A DNA stretch of 64,000 nt from Arcticimaribacter sp002477625 (GTDB lineage Bacteria > Bacteroidota > Bacteroidia > Flavobacteriales > Flavobacteriaceae), in the NCBI GenBank assembly GCA_943846665.1, contig OX044358.1:1240001-1304000 (forward strand). The letters are read 5' to 3'. A program made the translations under genes and the position numbers. Shown here in pieces: positions 52,173 to 61,608 of the stretch (positions within the stretch are counted from its first letter, which is position 1; every line of letters begins with the position of its first letter). The notes beneath the pieces were generated by a model. That model did no database searches and was not told the DNA's origin. It was given only the letters and a program-made list of their open reading frames with translations.

Positions 52173-54670
52173 AAATCAAGACTGGCTCCAAACATCAAGC
52201 TGCGACCAGAGGCAGAAATCCCGGAAGCAAATTCTCGGTAATGCACATCAAAAACATTCTCTAGTCCTGCCCTTAGGACAAGCTGCTCGGTCCAAGCATA
52301 GGACCCCGAAAGATTAAAAATGGACCAGCTTGGTGTACCTATAAACTGAGGGAAACCCTCTGAATTTAGTTCTACTGGTGTTTCGTCTAAGCCGTCCTCC
52401 CCTCCAAGGCTGTAATCTTCTGGGTTTTTTGCACTACTGAAGCGATTTCTAATGCGAATAGAAAGTTTGTCTTTGTTGTATTGAAGCATATTCGCACCGT
52501 AAAACGGAAGAATGGAAGGAAGCGGACCAAAACCTTCGATAAAATCTGTACGGGTAAAGGTCAAATCGGAAGAGACCGTAAGATGAGGAGTAAGGTTCCA
52601 TTTCCCCTCAAAAGAAGCACCGTGAATTGATGCAGCTCCCATATTGTCATTGATCTGGGTTTGTACAATGTCTTCGTCAAAGCGCAACTCCATAACCTGT
52701 CCTGTAAGCTGATCGGTATAGTTTGGAGCAAATTGTCTTCCAATATAATTTGTAAGAAATGTACTGTAAAGACGTAAAGCAAAAGCTCCTTTTTTATTGG
52801 GTGTAAAGTAGGAGATTCCAAAATCAAGATTATTGGCGTACTCAGGCTTGAGGGTTGGATTCGGAATTAAAAGGATCCCTCTACTTTCTCTAATTTTTCC
52901 TAGATCATCTATGTTTGGCGATCGAAACCCACTTGATGCTAGAAAATTGAGTTGCCAACTCGTGCTGGGTCGATAGGTAATGGATAGACTTCCGGTAAGG
53001 GCATCATTCACATTATCTATGGCAGTCAGGTTGCCTATTGGCGAGTCGAACAACCATTGGGGGTAAACCCCACCGTTTGTTTCCCATCGGGCTTTCAGCC
53101 AGGTATGTGTATATCTTCCTCCAGCCGTTAGTGTGGTTTTGGGGCTGAGGTCCCATTTAAAGTTTCCATAAAAAGCAGCGGAAGTATAATCACTTCCTGC
53201 GCTTGGGTATCGGGTAGGAATTGACCTAGGGTTAGAAAAGCCAGTGATTTGGCTCCCATTCAGAATCAATTCCTGTGAAAAAGCACTGGATAAAACCTTG
53301 TTTTTAACCCATTCAAAACCGTAAGCAATACTCCGTTTTTCTGATTTTTGAGTTTCAAAATCACCATTAAAACTCCATACATGGACATTTTCGTTTTGAT
53401 GAGAACGATTCAGTTCCTCAAACTTACGACTGACCCGGGACTCTTTGATGTTCTGATAGGCTAGGGTGAAATAGCCTTTATAAAACAGTTTCTTTTTTGG
53501 AAAAACTTTGAGTTGAGGGGAAAATAAAAAGCGTTTTTGAGGCCCATAATGCCACTCGGCAAAACGAAGCTCCCCGTCTTTGTATTCATTCAGCTTATCG
53601 AACCTAGGAATATCAGAAGAGTTGGAAAACTGAATATTGAGGGTGAGTAGTTTTTCTTTGGGGAGTTTGATATTGAATTTTTGTAGGACATCAACCTGAT
53701 CGTAATCGGAGTTTTTTTGAATATTTGGGTTGCTGTTTACCGTTGGCTGAGCCACATATTTTTGGTCTTTATTTTCAGAATAAAAGGGTACCAAGCCCCA
53801 AGCATCATATCCGTGTTTTCTGTTTTCTCCCATGCGGAGGTTGCCAAACTTGGATATACTGATGCTGCTATAACTCGCCCAATTTTTAAAACTCAATTCA
53901 GTATCAAAATGATGGACAAAAGATTCATTTGCTGCATTGAAGTTGGAAGAAAAGCTATTTTTGATTTTATCTTTACTATTAATTCTTGGTGTCTTGGTAA
54001 AATAATGTACTACCCCTCCCAAAGCATCGGAACCATAGCCCACAGAAGAAGAACCATAAACAACTTCAACGCGTTCGATGGCGTTGGGATCGATCGTTAT
54101 AGCGTTTTGAAGATGTCCAGAACGGTAAATGGCATTATTCATTCGAATTCCATCGACCACTAACAATACTCTATTTGCCTCGAAGCCTCTTAGAACAGGG
54201 CTACCGCCACCTCCTTGTGACTTTTGAAGCCGAATACTCGGCGCAAGTAAAAGAAGATCAGCGGCAGTTTGAGGACGATTTCTTTTAATTTCCTGAGCAT
54301 CGATAACAGAAACCTTTTCAGCGATCTGATTTTTTTTGGTGGGCGTTCGAGCAATGGAGAGAATAACTTCAGAAAGTTCTTTGCGGTCAATATTGAGGCT
54401 AATGATATAGTTCTTTCTCTTAAGCTCTTGCTTGTTAAACTGCTTGGGTTCGTACCCCATGTATTGGAAGGAAATGATGTCTTTTTCATCAAAAAGCGCA
54501 ACGGTACATTTTCCGCTATCATCCGAAATTGTATTGCGATCTTTAGTTTGGTTGTACAAACTGACACCCGCTATAGGCTCTGAGGTAAGAGCATCAATGA
54601 TGGTTACTTCCTGAGCGGAAATAAACCCAGCACAAAGGATAAATAAGAGCGTTAACTTTTTAGGAGACAT
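52169..54670 (-). CDS. TonB-dependent receptor, heme/hemoglobin type
   Basis: The ATG at 54670 (MSPKKLTLLFILCAGFISAQ) is chosen; it overlaps the recO end by 11 bases. The 833-residue protein has a signal peptide, a carboxypeptidase-like regulatory domain (about 20-95), a plug (about 110-235, with SPVLRGFEANRVLLVVDG and NNAIYRSGHLQNAITID) and a barrel with an FRSPNIDDLGK strand and a closing aromatic. The plug matches the hemoglobin/transferrin-type subgroup, so heme or iron-protein uptake is likely. Probably transcribed with recO. Confidence 0.85.
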   Translation of the reverse strand: MSPKKLTLLFILCAGFISAQEVTIIDALTSEPIAGVSLYNQTKDRNTISDDSGKCTVALFDEKDIISFQYMGYEPKQFNKQELKRKNYIISLNIDRKELSEVILSIARTPTKKNQIAEKVSVIDAQEIKRNRPQTAADLLLLAPSIRLQKSQGGGGSPVLRGFEANRVLLVVDGIRMNNAIYRSGHLQNAITIDPNAIERVEVVYGSSSVGYGSDALGGVVHYFTKTPRINSKDKIKNSFSSNFNAANESFVHHFDTELSFKNWASYSSISISKFGNLRMGENRKHGYDAWGLVPFYSENKDQKYVAQPTVNSNPNIQKNSDYDQVDVLQKFNIKLPKEKLLTLNIQFSNSSDIPRFDKLNEYKDGELRFAEWHYGPQKRFLFSPQLKVFPKKKLFYKGYFTLAYQNIKESRVSRKFEELNRSHQNENVHVWSFNGDFETQKSEKRSIAYGFEWVKNKVLSSAFSQELILNGSQITGFSNPRSIPTRYPSAGSDYTSAAFYGNFKWDLSPKTTLTAGGRYTHTWLKARWETNGGVYPQWLFDSPIGNLTAIDNVNDALTGSLSITYRPSTSWQLNFLASSGFRSPNIDDLGKIRESRGILLIPNPTLKPEYANNLDFGISYFTPNKKGAFALRLYSTFLTNYIGRQFAPNYTDQLTGQVMELRFDEDIVQTQINDNMGAASIHGASFEGKWNLTPHLTVSSDLTFTRTDFIEGFGPLPSILPFYGANMLQYNKDKLSIRIRNRFSSAKNPEDYSLGGEDGLDETPVELNSEGFPQFIGTPSWSIFNLSGSYAWTEQLVLRAGLENVFDVHYREFASGISASGRSLMFGASLDF

Positions 54671-55388
54671 CGTCAAATATTTCATTCAGAATTTGTAGCG
54701 ATTTTGGTTTTGAAAAGCCAAGCAAATGTAATTCAAAATACCGTATTAGAGTTTCCAATAGTTCACGCCTTTTCGTTCGATTTAACTTGAGGATGATATC
54801 AGCCCCAAAATTCATGCCTAATAATTCTCGGAATACAGGAACTTGACTTCCTTCTAGGTGTTGTTCTCGCGGCATACTGCTTTCAAAACAACCCGTTTCT
54901 AGGTTAAAATAAAGTGCATCCAAGGGTTCTTCGTTTGGGAAAAAGCCCAGATATTTGGTTAGGTTTATTAAGAAAACCAAATGAAAATCACTGATGTTAT
55001 CGTTAGAATCTAGCCAATTTAAAGCAGTTTCAAGAAAAAGATAGAGTGCCGGATTGGTTTCTTCTTCTTGAATTGCATTTTTTAGGGTTTCTGCAAGAAA
55101 TTGAACCAAGGCGTTTTTTTCAATCCTGTTCGGAATGGTTTGATAAGGCGAGATGACTTTAACTTCCTTAAGAAATTGAAGTTTCCCATTATTCTTATGA
55201 TCAAAAAGAATTTCAAGCTGAGTAAGCACTTGGAATTGAGATTTGCGAATAGCCCCTTTTTTAGCGGTTAAAATCCCTTTTAAAATAAAGGATTGTTTCC
55301 CAACCAGCTGCGTATAACAATGTGCAATTAGACTACTGTCACTGTACTTAAGCGTATGGAGCACAATGGCCTTAGTCCTTACTAACAT
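54660..55388 (-). CDS. recO: DNA repair protein RecO
   Basis: A 242-residue protein: an OB fold (about 1-80, beginning MLVRTKAIVLHTLKYSDSSL) and an alpha-helical domain. It loads RecA onto gapped DNA with RecR. The zinc-binding Cys set typical of many RecO proteins is not complete here; NLETGCFESS holds one. It lies 3 bases after gdhA on the minus strand and overlaps the TonB receptor start. Confidence 0.9.
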   Translation of the reverse strand: MLVRTKAIVLHTLKYSDSSLIAHCYTQLVGKQSFILKGILTAKKGAIRKSQFQVLTQLEILFDHKNNGKLQFLKEVKVISPYQTIPNRIEKNALVQFLAETLKNAIQEEETNPALYLFLETALNWLDSNDNISDFHLVFLINLTKYLGFFPNEEPLDALYFNLETGCFESSMPREQHLEGSQVPVFRELLGMNFGADIILKLNRTKRRELLETLIRYFELHLLGFSKPKSLQILNEIFDDVS

Positions 55389-55391
55389 AGA

Positions 55392-56732
55392 TTAAACAAC
55401 TCCTTGAGCAAGCATTGCGTCAGCGACTTTTACAAAACCTGCGATATTAGCCCCTTTCACATAGTTTACATAACCTTCTTCTTGTCCAAATTCTACACAA
55501 GATTGATGAATTTCACTCATGATGTTTTTTAAACGGTTGTCTACCTCTTCTCTAGTCCAATTGTACCGCAAGGAATTTTGAGCCATTTCGAGACCGGATA
55601 CTGCAACACCCCCAGCATTAGAAGCTTTTCCGGGTGCAAAAAGAACTTTATTTTCGGTAAATGCATGAATAGCTTCGGGAGTTGTAGGCATATTAGCTCC
55701 TTCTCCGACACAAATACAACCACCTTTAATTAACAGTCTTGCATCTTCTAAATGAAGTTCATTTTGGGTAGCGCAAGGAAGCGCTACATCACAGGGTACC
55801 TCCCATGGGGTTTTATTTGCGTGATACACTGCATTGGGGTAGCGATCGATGTATTCTTTAATGCGGCCTCGCTTTACATTTTTGATGTCCATGATGTGGC
55901 TTAGTTTTTCAGCATCAATTCCATCTTGGTCATAGATGTATCCTCCAGAATCAGAAAGCGTACGTACTATTCCACCCAATTGAATTACTTTCTCTGCAGC
56001 ATACTGAGCTACGTTTCCAGAACCAGAAACCACAACGTTCTTGCCGTCTAAGTTTGTCCCTATGTTTTCGAGCATTTTTTGTGCAAAGTAGACCACTCCA
56101 TATCCTGTAGCTTCAGGTCGAATAAGCGATCCACCCCAACTTACCCCTTTTCCGGTAAGTACTCCTGTAAATTCATTTGCCAAACGTTTGTATTGCCCAA
56201 AGAGGTATCCGATTTCTCGGCCCCCTACACCGATATCACCTGCTGGGATATCTCGATTTGCACCAATATGACGGAATAGTTCGGACATAAAACTTTGGCA
56301 AAAACGCATTACTTCGTTATCACTTTTTCCTTTGGGATCGAAATCAGAACCTCCTTTTCCACCGCCCATAGGAAGGGTAGTAAGAGCGTTTTTGAAAACC
56401 TGTTCAAAGGCTAAAAATTTTAGGACACTGAGGTTTACGCTTGGGTGAAATCGCAAGCCCCCCTTATAGGGACCAATCGCCGAATTCATTTCAATTCGAT
56501 ACCCGCGATTTACTTGAATTTCATTTTGGTCATCCAACCAAGCTACCCGAAAAAAGACAACACGTTCGGGCTCCACCATTCGGAGTAAAATATTTTGACC
56601 GTAGTAAATATCGTTTTTTACAATATAGGGGATTACATTTTCAGCAACTTCTGTCACTGCCTGCATGAACTCTGGTTCATTTTGATTTCTTACTTGAACC
56701 TCTGCTAAAAATTGATCAATGATTTTTTTCAT
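55392..56732 (-). CDS. gdhA: NADP-specific glutamate dehydrogenase
   Basis: The ATG at 56732 (MKKIIDQFLAEVQVRN) gives 446 residues, the normal length of the hexameric bacterial enzyme. KGGLRFHPSVNLSVLKFL, PMGGGKGGSDFDPKGKSD (catalytic Lys region) and the GSGNVAQYAAEK Rossmann motif are visible. It interconverts 2-oxoglutarate plus ammonia and glutamate. Located between radA and recO. Confidence 0.95.
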   Translation of the reverse strand: MKKIIDQFLAEVQVRNQNEPEFMQAVTEVAENVIPYIVKNDIYYGQNILLRMVEPERVVFFRVAWLDDQNEIQVNRGYRIEMNSAIGPYKGGLRFHPSVNLSVLKFLAFEQVFKNALTTLPMGGGKGGSDFDPKGKSDNEVMRFCQSFMSELFRHIGANRDIPAGDIGVGGREIGYLFGQYKRLANEFTGVLTGKGVSWGGSLIRPEATGYGVVYFAQKMLENIGTNLDGKNVVVSGSGNVAQYAAEKVIQLGGIVRTLSDSGGYIYDQDGIDAEKLSHIMDIKNVKRGRIKEYIDRYPNAVYHANKTPWEVPCDVALPCATQNELHLEDARLLIKGGCICVGEGANMPTTPEAIHAFTENKVLFAPGKASNAGGVAVSGLEMAQNSLRYNWTREEVDNRLKNIMSEIHQSCVEFGQEEGYVNYVKGANIAGFVKVADAMLAQGVV

Positions 56733-56800
56733 AAAAGGGATATTAAAAAACAAGAATACATTATAATTTGATGGAACGAATGTAGTTTTTTTGTTTCTTA

Positions 56801-58162
56801 CTACACAAATAAAAGAGCAACAACTTCTTCAATTTTTGTAAGTGCCAACACATTGATTCCTTTTGAACTATACTTGTTTTTCGTTCCTTTTGAATTTACA
56901 ATGGTTTCAAAGCCTAATTTTTCAGCTTCAGTAATGCGTTGATCCAGCTTGGAAACGGGACGCAATTCTCCTGAGAGCCCAATTTCGGCAGCAAAACAAG
57001 TTTCTTTTGGAAGTGCAATATCGTGGTAGCTCGATAAAATTGCAGCTACGACAGCTAAGTCAATTGCGGGGTCTTCGCTGCTTATTCCACCAGTAATATT
57101 CAAGAAAACATCTTTACTTCCAAGTTGGAATCCGGCTCTTTTTTCTAAAACCGCCAAAAGCATATTGAGTCGTTTTGCATTAAATCCAGTAGTGCTTCTC
57201 TGGGGCGTTCCGTATACTGCGGTGCTAACCAGTGCTTGCACTTCGATCATAAGGGGGCGAATGCCCTCAACAGTAGCCGCAATAGCATGTCCACTCATTT
57301 CTCGATCTGTTTGTGAAATGAGGAGTTCGCTGGGGTTGGTAACGATTCGAAGCCCGGAAGACAACATTTCATAGATGCCTATTTCGGCTGTAGACCCAAA
57401 ACGGTTTTTTTGTGCTCTTATGATGCGGTAGATGTGGTTTCTGTCGCCTTCGAATTGCAAGACCGTATCTACCATATGCTCCAACACTTTAGGACCAGCA
57501 ATAGCGCCATCTTTTGTAATATGACCTACTAATAAAATGGGTGTATGGGTTTTTTTCGCAAACTGAATGAGCTCTGAAGTACATTCTTTAATCTGAGACA
57601 CACTCCCCGGACTGCTTTCAACGTATTGTGTTTGCAGCGTTTGAATCGAGTCAATGATTACAATATCCGGCTCTAGCGCATCAATTTGTTTAAAAATCTT
57701 TTGTGTTAGCGTTTCACTGAGAATAAAACAATTTTCGTTTTCTGCCTCAATTCGCTCCGCTCGTAGCTTGATTTGTTTTTGACTTTCTTCGCCTGATACA
57801 TAAAGAACTTTTCCTTTGATTTGAAGAGAAATTTGAAGGAGTAAGGTAGATTTTCCAATCCCGGGTTCTCCTCCCAAAAGCGTAACAGAACCAGGAACAA
57901 GGCCACCGCCTAAAACCCGATTCAATTCAGAATCATTCGTTGAAATTCTTGGTTCTTTGTCGGTATCAATTTCTTGAATTCGAATGGGTACCGCCCCTTT
58001 GCTTTTCGATGTTTTTGGCGCTATCCAGCCCTTTTCTTTGGGCTTCTCTACAACCTCTTCTACTAGTGTATTCCACTCTTTACAGCCGTTACACTGTCCT
58101 TGCCATTTGGCATGAGCAGTTCCACACTTTTGACAAAAAAAAGTAGTCTTTACTTTACTCAT
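56801..58162 (-). CDS. radA: DNA recombination protein RadA
   Basis: A 453-residue RecA-like ATPase that drives branch migration. An N-terminal C4 zinc finger (CQKCG..C..C at about 10-32) is followed by Walker A (GGEPGIGKSTLLLQ), the KNRFGSTAEIG motif characteristic of RadA, and a C-terminal Lon-like domain (about 290-453, with SSEDPAIDLAVVAA). It lies 8 bases after the esterase-like gene in the panC-radA unit. Confidence 0.95.
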   Translation of the reverse strand: MSKVKTTFFCQKCGTAHAKWQGQCNGCKEWNTLVEEVVEKPKEKGWIAPKTSKSKGAVPIRIQEIDTDKEPRISTNDSELNRVLGGGLVPGSVTLLGGEPGIGKSTLLLQISLQIKGKVLYVSGEESQKQIKLRAERIEAENENCFILSETLTQKIFKQIDALEPDIVIIDSIQTLQTQYVESSPGSVSQIKECTSELIQFAKKTHTPILLVGHITKDGAIAGPKVLEHMVDTVLQFEGDRNHIYRIIRAQKNRFGSTAEIGIYEMLSSGLRIVTNPSELLISQTDREMSGHAIAATVEGIRPLMIEVQALVSTAVYGTPQRSTTGFNAKRLNMLLAVLEKRAGFQLGSKDVFLNITGGISSEDPAIDLAVVAAILSSYHDIALPKETCFAAEIGLSGELRPVSKLDQRITEAEKLGFETIVNSKGTKNKYSSKGINVLALTKIEEVVALLFV

Positions 58163-58170
58163 TTATGCTA

Positions 58171-59304
58171 CTATTTAAGAGATTCAATTTTATTTAAGAT
58201 CAAATCTTTGGTTACAAAATCAATGGGATCAAGGGTATATGCTCGTTCATAATTTTTAAGTGCCTTTTTAGTGTTACCGGTAATTTCATAGGCAAAACCA
58301 TTAAAATAATAGCCCAACATAGTGGTGGGATAATCTTCAAGGGCCAAATCGCCTAAAACAAACAGGGATTCTGCATCTGACTTTTTTTGAGCCGCTGCAA
58401 AAACAGCCATCAGATCATTTAAAATATAGCGTTTTTGAATCCCCAATTGAGTTGATATTTTTTGATATTTTTTAACGAGGTAGTTGTGTGAGGGGAGGGA
58501 GTCTTTTAAAATATTTTCTCGGTATTCTTTTGGGCTGATTGGCTGATAAACTCTAAAAACCCCTTCAAGTGCAATTGGAATTGAATAGGCAGGGGTAGAA
58601 AATTCATCGGGAAAAGAAAACGCATCTGTAGTCAATATGAATTGCTTATTTTTTTGTTTTTTAAGTTCCTCAGTTAAAAGGCTAATGTTGTTTTTTTGTC
58701 TTCTGGGAAGGTTCCCAGAATTAGAAATATAATAATTCGTCGTTTTTTTAATATTAGCTGCGTTTACGGTCAAAGGCTCAATAATTTGAGCCGAAACCTC
58801 GGGTGTAATTGCAATATAGGATGAAAACATATTCGGACCATTCAGCAAAAAATAGTTCATAAAATTCGCAGACTTATTTTTTCCGATCAGCACTTTCAAG
58901 TTTGAAATTGGGTATTGAATTGAGAGTCGCTGTACAACATCCGAAACAATGAATTGTTTGAAATTAGATCCTCGAGTACTCAATTGTCCTGAGTTTTTAT
59001 CTGTTTCGCAATCGCGTGCTACTTGATATAGTCCTTCTTGTCGCACTCCAACTACAATAGACTTTGGCATATAGTCGATTTTAGACAAAAAGCGAACATT
59101 AGCCACTACAAGGTCAAATAATTCATGTCCTTCCAATACAACAATTAACGGCAGTTGATCAAGGGATCCTTCTTCTATTTCGGGAATATACAAATCTATT
59201 GTTCGTGTAGTTCCTAGAACCGAAGACTCAATGGTTTCTGTTGTAATTTGCGCTTGGAGCATAAAGCTTGACAAAACCAATAGTGTTAATAAGGAGCGAA
59301 TCAT
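58171..59304 (-). CDS. Esterase-like protein with degenerate active site and TPR tail
   Basis: A 377-residue exported protein (signal about 1-19). Residues 25-270 follow the Fes/putative-esterase alpha/beta hydrolase layout (RTIDLYIPEIEEGS, then LPLIVVLEGHELFD). The nucleophile elbow expected as GxSxG reads LIGKNKSANFM, and no acid/His pair was found. The last about 70 residues carry one to two TPR-like repeats (MLGYYFNGFAYEITGNTKKALKNYERAYTLDP). Possibly non-enzymatic. It lies between the flippase-like gene and radA. Confidence 0.75.
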   Translation of the reverse strand: MIRSLLTLLVLSSFMLQAQITTETIESSVLGTTRTIDLYIPEIEEGSLDQLPLIVVLEGHELFDLVVANVRFLSKIDYMPKSIVVGVRQEGLYQVARDCETDKNSGQLSTRGSNFKQFIVSDVVQRLSIQYPISNLKVLIGKNKSANFMNYFLLNGPNMFSSYIAITPEVSAQIIEPLTVNAANIKKTTNYYISNSGNLPRRQKNNISLLTEELKKQKNKQFILTTDAFSFPDEFSTPAYSIPIALEGVFRVYQPISPKEYRENILKDSLPSHNYLVKKYQKISTQLGIQKRYILNDLMAVFAAAQKKSDAESLFVLGDLALEDYPTTMLGYYFNGFAYEITGNTKKALKNYERAYTLDPIDFVTKDLILNKIESLK

Positions 59305-59334
59305 AAAAAAATATTTAATGCGAGCTTAAGGTAC

Positions 59335-60303
59335 TTACTTTTTTCGATTCAACAGGGGTAAAGCAAAAAAGGAAAGACCCCCAAAGATCAATACCATGAC
59401 GGTTTGAGCGGTCCACATAATCCATCCAAATGCCAGGCTAGATTCTTTTGAAATCCCGTAACTTATCAAAACCAAAGAAACTGAAAAAGGATAAATTCCG
59501 ATACCTCCATTGGTAGCTGAAATGGTTATGGCACCTACTAAAAACCCAATCAACAGGGCTTCAAAAGGGAGATCAACCGTTTCGGGCAGTGCCCATTTTA
59601 CGATATAAAACATAAAAATATAGAGGCCCCAAATTAAAAAGGTATGGAAAAGATAAGCCCATTTTTTAGGCATTTTCACTAAGGTCATTACACCTTCAGT
59701 AAGCCCCTCAATCAGTCCGATGATTTTAAGAGCAATAACCGATTTCGAGCGTTTAAGCTGTTTGACTAATACCCATAGTCCTAGACCGACCAATAAGATC
59801 GTGATCACTAGGGTTGTTGGGTTAAAAGATTGTTCCTTTAAAAACAACATGATAAAATCGAACTGAATCAATAGCGCAATTCCAATGACTAAAAATAGCA
59901 TCATCAAATCGACCATTCGCTCGGCAATTATGGTTCCAAAACTTTTTTCAAAGGGAATGTCTTCATAGGTTTTCATTACGGTAGCTCTAAAAAATTCTCC
60001 GGACCTTGGGACACCAAGATTAGCAATATAAGTAATGAAAATCGCTAGAACATTATTCATGAGTTTTGGACGATAGCCCATTGGATGAAGCATAAAATTC
60101 CAACGGTATGCCCTAGACAAATGACTAATAATTCCTAGAAATAAAGACAGCATCACAAAACGATAATCTGCATTTTTAACAGAATCAAGGATGATTTCTC
60201 GATCTTCTGCTGTCGTATCTTTGACCGAGAGATAAATAAAAAGAACCCCAATTAAGAGTGGGAAAATAAATTTTAAAAATTTAGTTAGAATTTTTTTTTG
60301 CAA
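59335..60303 (-). CDS. Flippase-like membrane protein (LPG synthase TM / UPF0104)
   Basis: A 322-residue protein with about eight helices matching the lysylphosphatidylglycerol-synthase transmembrane region. LSRAYRWNFMLHPMGYRP, NLGVPRSGEFFRATVM and ATNGGIGIYPFSVSLVL are the family blocks. It lacks the C-terminal aminoacyltransferase domain, so it probably flips or handles a lipid rather than making one. Part of the pan-radA operon, 2 bases after panD. Confidence 0.85.
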   Translation of the reverse strand: MQKKILTKFLKFIFPLLIGVLFIYLSVKDTTAEDREIILDSVKNADYRFVMLSLFLGIISHLSRAYRWNFMLHPMGYRPKLMNNVLAIFITYIANLGVPRSGEFFRATVMKTYEDIPFEKSFGTIIAERMVDLMMLFLVIGIALLIQFDFIMLFLKEQSFNPTTLVITILLVGLGLWVLVKQLKRSKSVIALKIIGLIEGLTEGVMTLVKMPKKWAYLFHTFLIWGLYIFMFYIVKWALPETVDLPFEALLIGFLVGAITISATNGGIGIYPFSVSLVLISYGISKESSLAFGWIMWTAQTVMVLIFGGLSFFALPLLNRKK

Positions 60304-60305
60304 GA

Positions 60306-60656
60306 TTACTGTAATAAGTTAGTCCCTTCGTTTGGAAATATTAGTGCAGGTGTATAGTCACGAGCTTTTTCGAATGGGACCAAACAGTAACTAATGATGA
60401 TGATGACATCACCTTTTTGAACTTTTCGAGCTGCGGGACCATTAAGGGTTATTTCTCCTGAGTTTTTTTCACCTTCGATTACGTAGGTTTCGAGACGCTC
60501 TCCATTGTTGATGTTTACAATTTGAACCTTCTCGCCAGGGACCAGATTTGCAGCCTCTATTAGTGCACGGTCAATGGTAATACTTCCGATATAATTCAAA
60601 TCTGCGCCCGTAACAGTGACGCGATGGATTTTAGATTTTAATATTTCTATTTGCAT
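60306..60656 (-). CDS. panD: Aspartate 1-decarboxylase
   Basis: A 116-residue proenzyme. The self-cleavage site G24-S25 lies in NYIGSITID and yields the pyruvoyl Ser on the alpha chain. VPGEKVQIVNINNGERLETY and LNGPAARKVQKGDVIII are conserved. It makes beta-alanine for pantothenate. Its start lies 12 bases downstream of the panC stop. Confidence 0.95.
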   Translation of the reverse strand: MQIEILKSKIHRVTVTGADLNYIGSITIDRALIEAANLVPGEKVQIVNINNGERLETYVIEGEKNSGEITLNGPAARKVQKGDVIIIISYCLVPFEKARDYTPALIFPNEGTNLLQ

Positions 60657-60668
60657 GCTGCAAAGGTA

Positions 60669-61505
60669 TTAAAATTTAATGTTGTCAATTAGGCGAACAC
60701 CTCCTAATTTCAGTGCAATAAAAGCCCTTGTTTTTGAGCCGTTCAAATGACTTACTTTTTCGAGAGACAGTGAATCTGCAATTGAAAAATACTCTAAATC
60801 AAAGTCGGGATGTAGGGAGAAAAAGTCAGTAACCCAAGCTTCAATTTGAGCAGGACTGTGTTTTTCTTTTAACGCAACAGCCTTTAGGAGCGTTTCATAT
60901 ATTATTGGCGCTAAGGCTCTTTCTTTCATGTTTAGCCTTTCGTTTCTTGAGCTCATAGCCAAGCCATCCTCATGCCGAATAATTGGACAGGAAGTAATTT
61001 CAACTGGAATTTTTTCTTGTTTTACCAATGCCGTGATGATTTGTAATTGCTGGTAGTCTTTTTCACCAAAATAAGCTGTGGTGGGTTTTAAGGCTTCAAA
61101 TAATTTTTGAACAACAGTGGCTACTCCTTGGAAATGCCCTTTGCGATTAGCGCCCTCCATAGTAGTTTCGAGTTTACCGAAGTCATAGGTTTTGGATTCT
61201 ACCTTAGTAGTATACAGATCATGTGCTTCTGGAGCATAAACCCAAACATTCCCTCCTAAGGATAGAAGTTTTGAAAGATCAGTATCTAGGTTTTTGGGGT
61301 AATTTTTTAAATCATTCTTATTGTCAAACTGAGTTGGATTTACAAATATAGAAACCAAGACAAGATCATTGTCTTCAAGGGCTCTCTTAACAAGGGTTAT
61401 ATGGCCTTCGTGCAGGGCTCCCATGGTAGGAACTAACCCGATAGATTTAGCAGCACAATTGTTTTTAGCGAGGTTGAGTTCTTTGTACTGATAAAAAACG
61501 TTCAT
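60669..61505 (-). CDS. panC: Pantothenate synthetase
   Basis: A 278-residue enzyme joining pantoate and beta-alanine with ATP. The GALHEGH (HIGH-like) ATP motif is at about 33-39 and FVNPTQF follows; GEKDYQQLQ and SSRNERLN are further family motifs. First gene of the panC-panD-flippase-esterase-radA series, divergent from the starch-synthase-like gene. Confidence 0.95.
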   Translation of the reverse strand: MNVFYQYKELNLAKNNCAAKSIGLVPTMGALHEGHITLVKRALEDNDLVLVSIFVNPTQFDNKNDLKNYPKNLDTDLSKLLSLGGNVWVYAPEAHDLYTTKVESKTYDFGKLETTMEGANRKGHFQGVATVVQKLFEALKPTTAYFGEKDYQQLQIITALVKQEKIPVEITSCPIIRHEDGLAMSSRNERLNMKERALAPIIYETLLKAVALKEKHSPAQIEAWVTDFFSLHPDFDLEYFSIADSLSLEKVSHLNGSKTRAFIALKLGGVRLIDNIKF

Positions 61506-61565
61506 TTTACGAAAATATTAACAGCCTAAAAGTACTGTTTTTTCTATGGAACGGAAGAATTTTTG

Positions 61566-61573
61566 TAATTTTG
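61566..61573 (+). promoter_or_regulatory. -7 box upstream of the starch-synthase-like gene
   Basis: TAATTTTG, 35 bases before the ATG at 61609; no clear -33 element. Confidence 0.4.
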
Positions 61574-61608
61574 CTAAACTTTCTAAACTAGGAAGCTAAA
61601 TCAGTTTT

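Noticed and set aside
53717..54163. A 148-codon plus-strand frame inside the heme-type TonB receptor
   Set aside because: Antisense shadow; the receptor plug on the other strand is clearly real.
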